Assembly: GCA_009786175.1 (NCBI GenBank) | Contig: WQTQ01000158.1 | Location: 1-11,961 of the forward strand | DNA: 11,961 bases | Reading direction: 5' to 3' | DNA from: Bacillota bacterium | GTDB lineage: Bacteria > Bacillota_A > Clostridia > Lachnospirales > WQUN01 | Shown here: positions 6,346 to 11,961 of the stretch, piece after piece | Numbering within the stretch: the stretch's first letter is position 1 | How the letters are laid out: every line of letters begins with the position of its first letter | Program-made: the position numbers and the translations under genes | The notes under the pieces: generated by a model | The model's input: only the letters and a program-made list of their open reading frames with translations | Databases searched by the model: none | Told to the model about the DNA's origin: nothing

Positions 6346-7620
6346 TTAAGCCCTCAACGCGTTATCCAAATCTTTAATAATGTCAGATACATCTTCAAGC
6401 CCAATGGAAAGCCGTATCATGTCCTCTGTGGTGCCGTTGGCTTTCAGCTGTTCCGGTGTTAACTGGGAATGTGTGGTGCTTGCGGGGTGAATCACCAGCG
6501 ATTTCGCATCCCCCACATTTGCCAAATGAGAGAACAGGCGTAACGAGTCGATAAACTTGCGCCCTGCTTCCAGGCCGCCTTTTATGCCAAATGTCATAAT
6601 TGCACCTGCGCCTTTGGGGAAGTATTTCTGGGCAAGTTTATAGTCCGGGTGGCTTTCCAGGCCGGGGTAACTTACCCATGCCACGTTATCGTGAGATTCT
6701 AAATATTTGGCTGCTGTCAAAGTATTTTGGCAATGCCGCTCCATACGTAAATGTAGGGTTTCCAGCCCCAGCATGAAAAGAAAACTGTTGAAAGGTGACA
6801 GGCATGCGCCCATGTCGCGCATAATTTGCGTCCTAAGCCGTGCAATGAAAGCAGCTTCACCAAGGCTTGTAAACGCCAAGCCGTGATAACTTGGGTCCGG
6901 TTCGGACAAAATTGGGAACTTGCCGTTGTCGTAGTCAAACTTGCCCGCGTCTATTACAACCCCGCCCATGCTTGTACCGTGGCCGCCTATAAATTTAGTG
7001 GCGGAATGGACTACAATATCCGCGCCAAAGTCTATCGCGCGGTTAATATATGGCGAAAATGTAGCGTCAATTATAAGGGGTATTCCGTTTTGGCTTGCCA
7101 CATTCGCAAGGCCTTCCAGGTCTGCCACGCCAATTTCCGGGTTGCTTATTGTTTCCGTAAAAATCGCTTTTGTATTAGGGGTTATTGCCTTTGCAAAACT
7201 TTCCGGCGAATTGTCTTTTGCAAAATTAACTTTTACCCCCATCTTGGGGATGCTGTAGGCAAACATGTTGTATGTGCCCCCATACAGCTTAGAAGAGCTT
7301 AAAATTTCGTCACCTGCTTGGGCAATGTTAAAAATAATCCCCATTATTGCCGCATGGCCCGAGGCAAACGCCAGCGCACCAATACCGCCCTCTAATGCCG
7401 CCATGCGCTTTTCGAAAGCATCATTTGTGGGGTTCATAATCCTGGTGTAAATGTTGCCCGTCTCTTTTAACGAGAATAAATTTGCCGCGTGTTCCGTATC
7501 ACGGAAGTTGAATGCCGTGGTTTGGTAAATTGGTACCGCACATGAACCGGTAGTAGGGTCCGGCTCGTAGCCCGCGTGTAATAAGATTGTGTCCGGCTTT
7601 GCATCTTTAGGTAGTTTCAT
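6346..7620 (-). CDS. O-acetylhomoserine sulfhydrylase (aminocarboxypropyltransferase)
   Basis: A 424-residue PLP enzyme of the Cys/Met metabolism fold-type I family. It makes homocysteine (or methionine) from O-acetylhomoserine and sulfide (or methanethiol) in the cytoplasm. Visible family features are [20 protein letters not shown] (15-34), [20 protein letters not shown] with its PLP-phosphate-contacting tyrosine (58-77), the ASGHAA cofactor loop (about 86-91), D185 in IIDATFSPY, and the Schiff-base lysine K209 in [13 protein letters not shown]. The ATG at 7618-7620 follows TTGGAG by 6 bases. A TTG 12 bases further upstream would sit on that ribosome binding site, so it was rejected. A SAM-I riboswitch and terminator control it, fitting methionine/cysteine supply. 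Related gamma-lyases are less likely given the length and the HAGY..DP.T opening. Confidence 0.95.
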   Translation of the reverse strand: MKLPKDAKPDTILLHAGYEPDPTTGSCAVPIYQTTAFNFRDTEHAANLFSLKETGNIYTRIMNPTNDAFEKRMAALEGGIGALAFASGHAAIMGIIFNIAQAGDEILSSSKLYGGTYNMFAYSIPKMGVKVNFAKDNSPESFAKAITPNTKAIFTETISNPEIGVADLEGLANVASQNGIPLIIDATFSPYINRAIDFGADIVVHSATKFIGGHGTSMGGVVIDAGKFDYDNGKFPILSEPDPSYHGLAFTSLGEAAFIARLRTQIMRDMGACLSPFNSFLFMLGLETLHLRMERHCQNTLTAAKYLESHDNVAWVSYPGLESHPDYKLAQKYFPKGAGAIMTFGIKGGLEAGRKFIDSLRLFSHLANVGDAKSLVIHPASTTHSQLTPEQLKANGTTEDMIRLSIGLEDVSDIIKDLDNALRA

Positions 7621-7648
7621 AAGAATCTCCAACTTTCTATTTTGATGT

Positions 7649-7673
7649 AAAAAAATAAGCCCTCTACAGGGCT
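7649..7673 (-). terminator. Expression-platform terminator of the SAM riboswitch
   Basis: On the - strand, AGCCCT (7673-7668) and AGGGCT (7663-7658) form a 6-bp stem with a 4-base loop, followed by TATTTTTTT. It lies between the aptamer and the start codon, where an S-box terminator belongs. A separate 9-bp hairpin (GCGCTAATA with TATTGGCGC, 7709-7689) lies between aptamer and terminator. Confidence 0.8.
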
Positions 7674-7710
7674 CCCAACAATGAACGTTGCGCCAATAGG
7701 ATATTAGCGC

Positions 7711-7818
7711 ACATCTTCCGGTAAATTTATATTTGCAAATTTACCGGGGGAGTTAGCACCGTGCGTTCGCCGGTTGCCGGGTTTCATAGGGCCCTGGTCC
7801 CTCCACCTCTCTTGATGT
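7711..7818 (-). ncRNA. SAM-I (S-box) riboswitch aptamer
   Basis: Read on the - strand, this has the S-box consensus in order: AAGAGAGGTGGAGGGACC, then CCCTATGAAACCCGGCAACC and GGTGCTAACTCC. The closing stem P1 is ACATC (7818-7814) with GATGT (7715-7711), and a late stem is CCGGTAAATTT with AAATTTACCGG. The kink-turn and pseudoknot segments are present. Binding of S-adenosylmethionine is expected to favour the downstream terminator and switch off the sulfhydrylase gene when methionine is ample. The family is certain from these motifs; the on/off direction is known for S-box leaders with this layout. Confidence 0.97.
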
Positions 7819-7838
7819 TTTTTATGAAGTTGTTGTAA

Positions 7839-7868
7839 AGTATAATACATAAACCGAATACATGTCAA
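7839..7868 (-). promoter_or_regulatory. Promoter of the SAM riboswitch-sulfhydrylase transcript
   Basis: On the - strand TTGACA (7868-7863) and TATACT (7844-7839) have an 18-base spacer. This puts the start of transcription around 7832, just ahead of aptamer stem P1. Confidence 0.75.
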
Positions 7869-7872
7869 CTGC

Positions 7873-7901
7873 TTGCCATATCCAAATATTACATATACAA
7901 T
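7873..7901 (+). promoter_or_regulatory. Promoter of the alpha-L-rhamnosidase gene
   Basis: TTGCCA (7873-7878) and TACAAT (7896-7901) are 17 bases apart, about 30 bases before the ATG at 7932. It is back to back with the leftward SAM-leader promoter, with only 4 bases between the two -35 boxes. No obvious sugar-responsive operator was found. Confidence 0.6.
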
Positions 7902-7931
7902 TACTAAAATTCACAAGAATGGAGGCGAAGT

Positions 7932-10199
7932 ATGCATCAGCTTAAATTACCGTCAGACATCCGCTGGATAGGCGCAGAGCGCGTACAGGGCAGCCACCCC
8001 ATTGAAACATCATATTTTAAAACGGTTTTTAACTTGGCCGACTTGCCAAAACAGGCGAATTTATCACTTTCCGCCAACACACGCTACACCCTTTACGTTA
8101 ACGGTCATGAAATATTAAACGGGCCATGCCGCGGCGACGGTTGGCATCAGTTTTGCGACATGGTAGACATTGCACAATACTTAACCAAGGGCGATAACGT
8201 AATTGCCGCAAAAGTGGTGTCATTTGTGCCATACGAGGCCACAAACGACACTCATACCAATGCGGGGCCGTTTTGGTCCATGTCTAATAGTGCGGGGCCA
8301 ATGCTGGTTTGCCACGGAGAATTTCCGGGGGCAGATGTATCAACGGGCCGCGCGGATTGGTATTTTTTAAACGACAACGCGATTACATGGAAGATGCAAT
8401 ATGTAACCTTTTGGATGGGCAGCGCGGAAGACGTTGACGGTGTGAAACTGCCCCATGGCTGGGAAAAGGACACTGTTATTGGCGCGGGCTTTAAACCGGC
8501 AAAACTTAAATGGAGCAACACGGTTCGGTATGGCGAAATCCCGCCCATGCCACTGTACGAGCGGCCAATAAAGCATCTTTTGCGGCTGGAGAAAGATTTG
8601 CCCTTTGAAAACGGGCAGCAGGAAATTACAATCCCCGCTAACACCACTACGGAAATTCTTTTGGATTTTAAGCAGATAACCACATCCTTTGTGTATTTCC
8701 ACTGCAAAGGCGGCGCGGGAAGCCTTGTAAACTTCCTGTATTCCGAGGCCTTTGTACAGCACGACGGTGGTCGGCGGCCAGCTAAGGGTGTCCGCAGCGA
8801 TACAAGCGGCATACTTGAAGGCGTACAAGATTTTTACCGCCCAAGCGGCGGTGACGAAGTCTACTCGCCATCCTGGTTCAGGTGTTTCCGCTTTATGAAG
8901 CTTACAATTACAACCGGTAACCGGCCCTTGACAATACACCCCATCAAGCTTGTGGAAACCCGCTACCCGCTGGAAGACAAGGTAACTTTCAACCACCCGG
9001 AACCATGGGTAAAAGGCGTGTGGGACATCAGCCTGCGTACCCTGGAGCTGTGTATGCACGAAACCTATGAAGACTGTCCGTATTACGAGCAATTGCAATA
9101 TACCCTGGATACCCGCCTGCAAATTTTATACACGTATGCCATCAGCAACGACGCAACCATGGCGCGGAAAACTTTGCACGATTATCATACATCTATTCTG
9201 CCGGAAGGGATTTTGCAATCCCGCTTCCCGTCAAAGTATCATCAGGTTATTCCGCAGTTTTCTCTTCACTGGATTTTTATGTTAAAGGACTACTACATGG
9301 AAACCGGTGACCCGGAAATATTGGAACGGTACCGCCCGACTGTTGAAAGTATCTTGGCCTGGTACAAACGCCACACGGGGCCTGTGGGGCTTGTAGAATA
9401 CTTGCGCTATTGGGATTTTGCAGACTGGGCAGACATTTGGGGTGACGCCGGTGTGGCAAATGCGTCCTTCCATGGGCCGTCCACCCTGCAAAACCTTGTG
9501 TACGCCTATGCCTTGGAAGTTGGCGCGTCCATAATGGACGACCTGGCCATTGGCGTTTTGGCCGAAAGGTTCCGCACAGAGCGGGCCGGCATTCTGCAAA
9601 AAGTAGAGGAACTGTGCTGGTCTGCGGACAAAAACCTGTATCGCGACGGCCCGGCCTATGAAGAGTATTCCCAGCACAGCCAAATGTGGGCGGTGCTTAA
9701 CAGGCTTGCCACAGGCGAGAGGGCTAAAATGATCATGACCACCGCATTGGAAGACAAAACCCTTGTACCATGTTCTTTTGTTATGCAATACTTTATGTTC
9801 CGCGCCTTGGAAGAAGCGGATATGTACGAAGATACCCAACAACTGTGGCCGCTGTGGAAAGAGCTGCTGGAACTGGACCTTTCCACCGTGCCGGAAATAC
9901 CGGGCAAGTACACCAGAAGCGACTGTCACGCATGGGGCGCGCTAATTTTATACGAATTACCCCGCAAATTCCTGGGCGTAATGCCCCTGGAGCCGGGCTA
10001 CAGCAAAATTTCTATCCGTCCGATGGGCATGTTTATCAATGGCATTTCCGGTACGGTGCCCACTCCCCACGGCAATGTTACCGTGGCCTGGAACCTTGAC
10101 GGCGGCAAGTTTAGCATAAAAGGAAACACGCCCGTGCCTGCGGAAGTTATTTTGCCGGATGGGACGAAGTATGATGTAGTAGGTGAGTTTAGTTATTAG
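7932..10199 (+). CDS. Alpha-L-rhamnosidase-like glycoside hydrolase (GH78 type)
   Basis: A 755-residue protein with the GH78 layout. Beta-sandwich domains fill about the first 330 residues (RYTLYVNGHEILNGPCRGDG at 51-70 is the typical rhamnosidase N-terminal strand pattern). An (alpha/alpha)6 catalytic barrel and a C-terminal beta domain follow. The acidic catalytic cluster appears as D381, E386 and D393 in YEDCPYYEQLQYTLD, with the D-x4-E-x6-D spacing of GH78. The usual Arg and Trp of DCPxRExxxW are replaced by Tyr. The SDCHAWGA motif at 663-670 and FLGVMPLEPGYSKISIRP are also family features. There is no signal peptide, so it should act inside the cell on imported rhamnosides, releasing L-rhamnose. 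The start has GGAGG 6-10 bases upstream. No rhamnose catabolic genes are in the window. Confidence 0.88.
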   Translation: MHQLKLPSDIRWIGAERVQGSHPIETSYFKTVFNLADLPKQANLSLSANTRYTLYVNGHEILNGPCRGDGWHQFCDMVDIAQYLTKGDNVIAAKVVSFVPYEATNDTHTNAGPFWSMSNSAGPMLVCHGEFPGADVSTGRADWYFLNDNAITWKMQYVTFWMGSAEDVDGVKLPHGWEKDTVIGAGFKPAKLKWSNTVRYGEIPPMPLYERPIKHLLRLEKDLPFENGQQEITIPANTTTEILLDFKQITTSFVYFHCKGGAGSLVNFLYSEAFVQHDGGRRPAKGVRSDTSGILEGVQDFYRPSGGDEVYSPSWFRCFRFMKLTITTGNRPLTIHPIKLVETRYPLEDKVTFNHPEPWVKGVWDISLRTLELCMHETYEDCPYYEQLQYTLDTRLQILYTYAISNDATMARKTLHDYHTSILPEGILQSRFPSKYHQVIPQFSLHWIFMLKDYYMETGDPEILERYRPTVESILAWYKRHTGPVGLVEYLRYWDFADWADIWGDAGVANASFHGPSTLQNLVYAYALEVGASIMDDLAIGVLAERFRTERAGILQKVEELCWSADKNLYRDGPAYEEYSQHSQMWAVLNRLATGERAKMIMTTALEDKTLVPCSFVMQYFMFRALEEADMYEDTQQLWPLWKELLELDLSTVPEIPGKYTRSDCHAWGALILYELPRKFLGVMPLEPGYSKISIRPMGMFINGISGTVPTPHGNVTVAWNLDGGKFSIKGNTPVPAEVILPDGTKYDVVGEFSY

Positions 10200-10231
10200 T
10201 AGGTACAATTTGATTATAACCAAAGTTTATC

Positions 10232-10260
10232 TTGTGGGGCGGGCGTGTGTCCGCTACAAT
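10232..10260 (+). promoter_or_regulatory. Possible promoter of the GNAT gene pair
   Basis: TTGTGG (10232-10237) and TACAAT (10255-10260) are 17 bases apart. The expected start of transcription, near 10267, would fall inside the left arm of the hairpin at 10260-10295. In that case the palindrome would be an operator rather than an RNA hairpin. The -35 match is modest. Confidence 0.4.
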
Positions 10261-10295
10261 TAGGGCGTGTTCTTGTACTTATGAACACGCCCTAA
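10260..10295. repeat. Perfect 13-bp inverted repeat before the GNAT genes
   Basis: TTAGGGCGTGTTC (10260-10272) pairs perfectly with GAACACGCCCTAA (10283-10295), with a 10-base loop. It lies 61 bases after the rhamnosidase stop and ends 21 bases before the GNAT start. The + strand tail AACTATATACC lacks a T-tract, so a simple terminator is doubtful. An operator is an alternative. Confidence 0.7.
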
Positions 10296-10316
10296 ACTAT
10301 ATACCAGGAGGCAAAA

Positions 10317-10808
10317 ATGGTAGAACTTAAAAAAATTACAATAACATGCGGCAACATGCCGGAATGTATCTCGCTTGACATCGCGCCGGAAAAAAAGGAT
10401 TTTGTTTATACAAACGCGATTATATTAGCCTTGGCTTATGACTACAACACAAGAGGTACGGCAATGGAGTGCCGCGCAATTTATACCGAAGGCAAATTGG
10501 TAGGCCTTATTTCGTATAATTATTATGTTGGCGACCCGGTATTTAAGGAAACTTGCTACCGTATCCGTCCGTTTATGGTGGACAAAAGCCACGTAGGCAA
10601 AGGGTACGAAGAGGCGGCACTTAAATTACTGTTAGATGAAATACGTACAAAACCCCATGGTGACGCAACCGCTATTTTCGCCACATACGACCCGGAAGAG
10701 GAAGATATGGTAAAACTGTATGAGTCTGTAGGGTTTGCCAGAACAGACATGAACTGGGAAGCCGAAGACCCGGATAACAACGATGTAATCACTCGCATTA
10801 GCTTATAG
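10317..10808 (+). CDS. GNAT-family protein, diverged acetyl-CoA loop
   Basis: A 163-residue protein related over its whole length to the next gene. MVELKKITITCGNMPECISL aligns with MIELRKISILDDNMKECIAL, and TKPHGDAT with AKPHGEAT. It resembles small GNAT acetyltransferases of the spermidine/diamine N-acetyltransferase type (PaiA/BltD-like). The pyrophosphate loop, usually Q-x-x-G-x-G, reads V93-G-K-G-Y-E98 in DKSHVGKGYEEAA, so the first Gln and last Gly are lost. The later KLYESVGF helix is intact. Acetyl-CoA binding is therefore uncertain. The ATG at 10317 follows CAGGAGG. It forms an operon with the next gene, 10 bases apart. Confidence 0.85.
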   Translation: MVELKKITITCGNMPECISLDIAPEKKDFVYTNAIILALAYDYNTRGTAMECRAIYTEGKLVGLISYNYYVGDPVFKETCYRIRPFMVDKSHVGKGYEEAALKLLLDEIRTKPHGDATAIFATYDPEEEDMVKLYESVGFARTDMNWEAEDPDNNDVITRISL

Positions 10809-10818
10809 GAGGATAATC

Positions 10819-11334
10819 ATGATAGAGCTTAGAAAAATCTCAATTTTAGATGACAACATGAAAGAATGCATCGCCCTTGATGTTTTGCCGGAACAGCGCA
10901 ATTTTGTAGCAAGTAACGCAATTAGCCTTGCGGAAGCCTATGATGAAAACAAGGCCTATGCCGAAGGCACCGGGTTTAGCATTGCAGAGCCATTTGCAAT
11001 TTACGAAAATGATAAAATGGTGGGCTTTATTATGTATGGCTACTTCCTGCCGGATGAAGACGAAGATGACGACGAGGCCTACAGCAAAGACGAACCTATT
11101 TATTATGTCTGGCGTTTGCTAATCGACAAAAACCATCAACGCCGGGGAGTAGGCCGCGAAGCATTGCGGCAGGTTATGGAAATGATCAAAGCCAAGCCCC
11201 ATGGCGAGGCAACTTATTGTTATTCATCATACGAGCCTACAAATATAGGTTCCAAAACTACATTCGCATCCTACGGCTATGAAGAAGACGGCCGTGTACT
11301 TGGCGGCGAAACAGTTGCGCGGTATAAGTTATAA
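10819..11334 (+). CDS. GNAT-family N-acetyltransferase
   Basis: A 171-residue acetyltransferase that probably moves the acetyl group of acetyl-CoA to an amine; a polyamine-like substrate is suggested by the PaiA/BltD-like features (inference). It has the family opening ECIALDVLPEQRNFVASNAI, the VGFIMYGY strand (68-75) and RLLIDKNHQRRGVGREAL, with the intact acetyl-CoA loop Q107-R-R-G-V-G112. Residues 79-86 form an acidic insert absent from its neighbour. The final helix is altered: NIGSKTTFASYGY stands where the family usually has N..A.KLYESxGF. AGGAGGATAATC lies just before the ATG, starting right at the previous stop codon. It is the better-preserved member of a tandem pair. Confidence 0.9.
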   Translation: MIELRKISILDDNMKECIALDVLPEQRNFVASNAISLAEAYDENKAYAEGTGFSIAEPFAIYENDKMVGFIMYGYFLPDEDEDDDEAYSKDEPIYYVWRLLIDKNHQRRGVGREALRQVMEMIKAKPHGEATYCYSSYEPTNIGSKTTFASYGYEEDGRVLGGETVARYKL

Positions 11335-11350
11335 AAATTGCTATGAATTT

Positions 11351-11395
11351 TTTACCCCCTGATATCACGTTGGCAACGTGATATCAGGGGGTAAA
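11351..11395. repeat. Palindromic hairpin repeat, copy 2
   Basis: Arms at 11351-11371 and 11375-11395 are perfectly complementary (21 bp) around GGC. TTACCCCCTGATATCA and its complement are shared with the copy at 682-724. It starts 17 bases after the second GNAT stop, so it could act as that operon's 3' hairpin, although the tail AGTTTATAATTC is not a good T-tract. Confidence 0.92.
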
Positions 11396-11446
11396 GTTTA
11401 TAATTCTGCAGAAGGTGTGTGAAATTGCGAAGTTTGGAAGTACCGT

Positions 11447-11818
11447 CTAGTCCGGAAGTGTAAGATTGTAGAATTTACGTACTTCCATAATTTTTAGATT
11501 AAATTCATTTACTGCTTCCAATGTGGGCTTGTTGCTTTCCATCCAATCCTTTACAATTTCCAACATTTCCTCTAGATTTTTTGGTCCTCCTGCACACATT
11601 ATTTCCCCATTCTCTTTTTTGCAACGCACCCAATCGTGTTCTGTTCTGTCTATTTTTACATCATTAAACGCGACATTTTCATATAATGTTGATGAAATGT
11701 TAAATTTAATAGACCAGCCAGGGTTATCCAGTGTGTTAATACTTACTCCAAAGCCATGTTCCCAATTACCATTGCAGTTTGAGAGATACCATTGCTACAG
11801 CTATTTAATTTTGCTCAC
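11447..11818 (-). pseudogene. Imm53-family immunity protein, broken by two amber codons
   Basis: Reading from GTG at 11816-11818 gives MSKIK-stop-L-stop-QWYLSNCNG, then NWEHGFGVSINTLDNPGW, KIDRTEHDWVRCK and GGPKNLEEMLEIVKDWM, ending LPD-TAG at 11447. NCxGxWEHxxGVxIxTLDNPGW, ERSExDW and GGPxNLEEhL are hallmarks of Imm53, an immunity protein family of bacterial polymorphic toxin systems (from memory). The two TAG codons, 11801-11803 and 11795-11797, sit where relatives have WLQ, so TGG-to-TAG and CAG-to-TAG changes explain both. Starts further inside would omit the conserved first half. The ribosome binding site before GTG is weak. No toxin gene is visible. Confidence 0.75.
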
Positions 11819-11830
11819 GTATAACCACTT

Positions 11831-11961
11831 CTACTTTTCAGCATAGCAAGCTTGTTTTGCAACAGAAATGTCTTTACACCAAATTTCTAGATAAAGCGGA
11901 AACATATTTATTTTGCAAACATAAAAGGTTATGCCGCTCTCTGTTTGAGTGCTAACTTCCA
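11831..11961 (-). CDS. 3' end of an unknown reading frame (runs off the window)
   Basis: The last 42 codons of a - strand frame end at TAG 11831-11833. They read EVSTQTESGITFYVCKINMF, then PLYLEIWCKDISVAKQACYA and EK. I do not recognise it. It is in the same frame as the Imm53 pseudogene, separated only by TAG and four codons (K-W-L-Y). It might be a second immunity gene, part of a longer broken frame, or a chance open stretch. Nothing else is visible in 11819-11961. Confidence 0.3.
   Translation of the reverse strand, partial: EVSTQTESGITFYVCKINMFPLYLEIWCKDISVAKQACYAEK

Noticed and set aside
6826..7302. 158-codon + strand frame opposite the sulfhydrylase gene
   Set aside because: It is an antisense shadow of a well-conserved PLP enzyme, with no ribosome binding site.
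8252..9122. Long - strand open frames opposite the rhamnosidase gene (186 and 251 codons)
   Set aside because: They are antisense to a clear enzyme gene, lack ribosome binding sites and show no family motifs; GC-rich third positions explain the open frames.
11447..11833. TAG reassignment (amber codon read as an amino acid)
   Set aside because: TAG ends the rhamnosidase, first GNAT and DUF1540 genes at exactly the expected positions, so nonsense mutations in one pseudogene are the simpler explanation.

Overview
The window looks like chromosomal DNA from a rod-shaped, low-to-moderate-GC Bacillota, most likely class Clostridia (inference). The clues are mreB, an RNase Y gene, strong AGGAGG-type ribosome binding sites, sigma-A-like TTGACA/TATAAT promoters, a DUF1540 cysteine-rich miniprotein and a SAM-I (S-box) riboswitch. 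No rRNA, tRNA, CRISPR array or intact mobile element was seen.

Layout. (1) 1-4200 is a compact housekeeping block: a 5' mreB fragment (-) diverges from rny (+). rny converges on a small DUF1540 gene (-) through a shared terminator. apt (+) then overlaps an alpha/beta hydrolase gene (+), and a large hairpin follows. (2) 4200-6270 is a decayed accessory stretch. It holds a broken chloramphenicol-phosphotransferase-like gene (-), two overlapping face-to-face promoters, an attenuator-like leader with a mini-ORF and two terminators but no gene behind it, a MerR-type spaced promoter/operator with no MerR gene, one intact two-TM membrane protein of unknown function (+), and short fragments resembling an ABC exporter (+) and, weakly, SpoVAE (-). 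(3) 6276-7868 (-) is a complete sulfur-assimilation unit: promoter, SAM-I aptamer, terminator, O-acetylhomoserine sulfhydrylase gene and 3' terminator. (4) 7873-10199 (+) is a divergently transcribed GH78-type alpha-L-rhamnosidase. (5) 10260-11334 (+) is a hairpin followed by two tandem, related GNAT acetyltransferase genes. (6) 11351-11961 holds a near-perfect palindrome, an Imm53-family immunity pseudogene (-) broken by two amber codons, and the 3' end of an unknown reading frame (-).

How the parts relate. The SAM riboswitch gives methionine-pathway feedback on the sulfhydrylase. apt (adenine salvage) and the hydrolase are probably translationally coupled. The GNAT pair looks like a tandem duplication in which one copy has lost the usual acetyl-CoA loop residues. 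The most interesting non-coding signal is a dispersed palindrome with the half-site TTACCCCCTGATATCA. It occurs at 682-724 and again at 11351-11395, and the inner stems differ by pairing-preserving changes, as expected of a REP-like family. I see no convincing complete novel defence or biosynthetic system. The main value is the repeat family, the regulatory scars and the pseudogenes.
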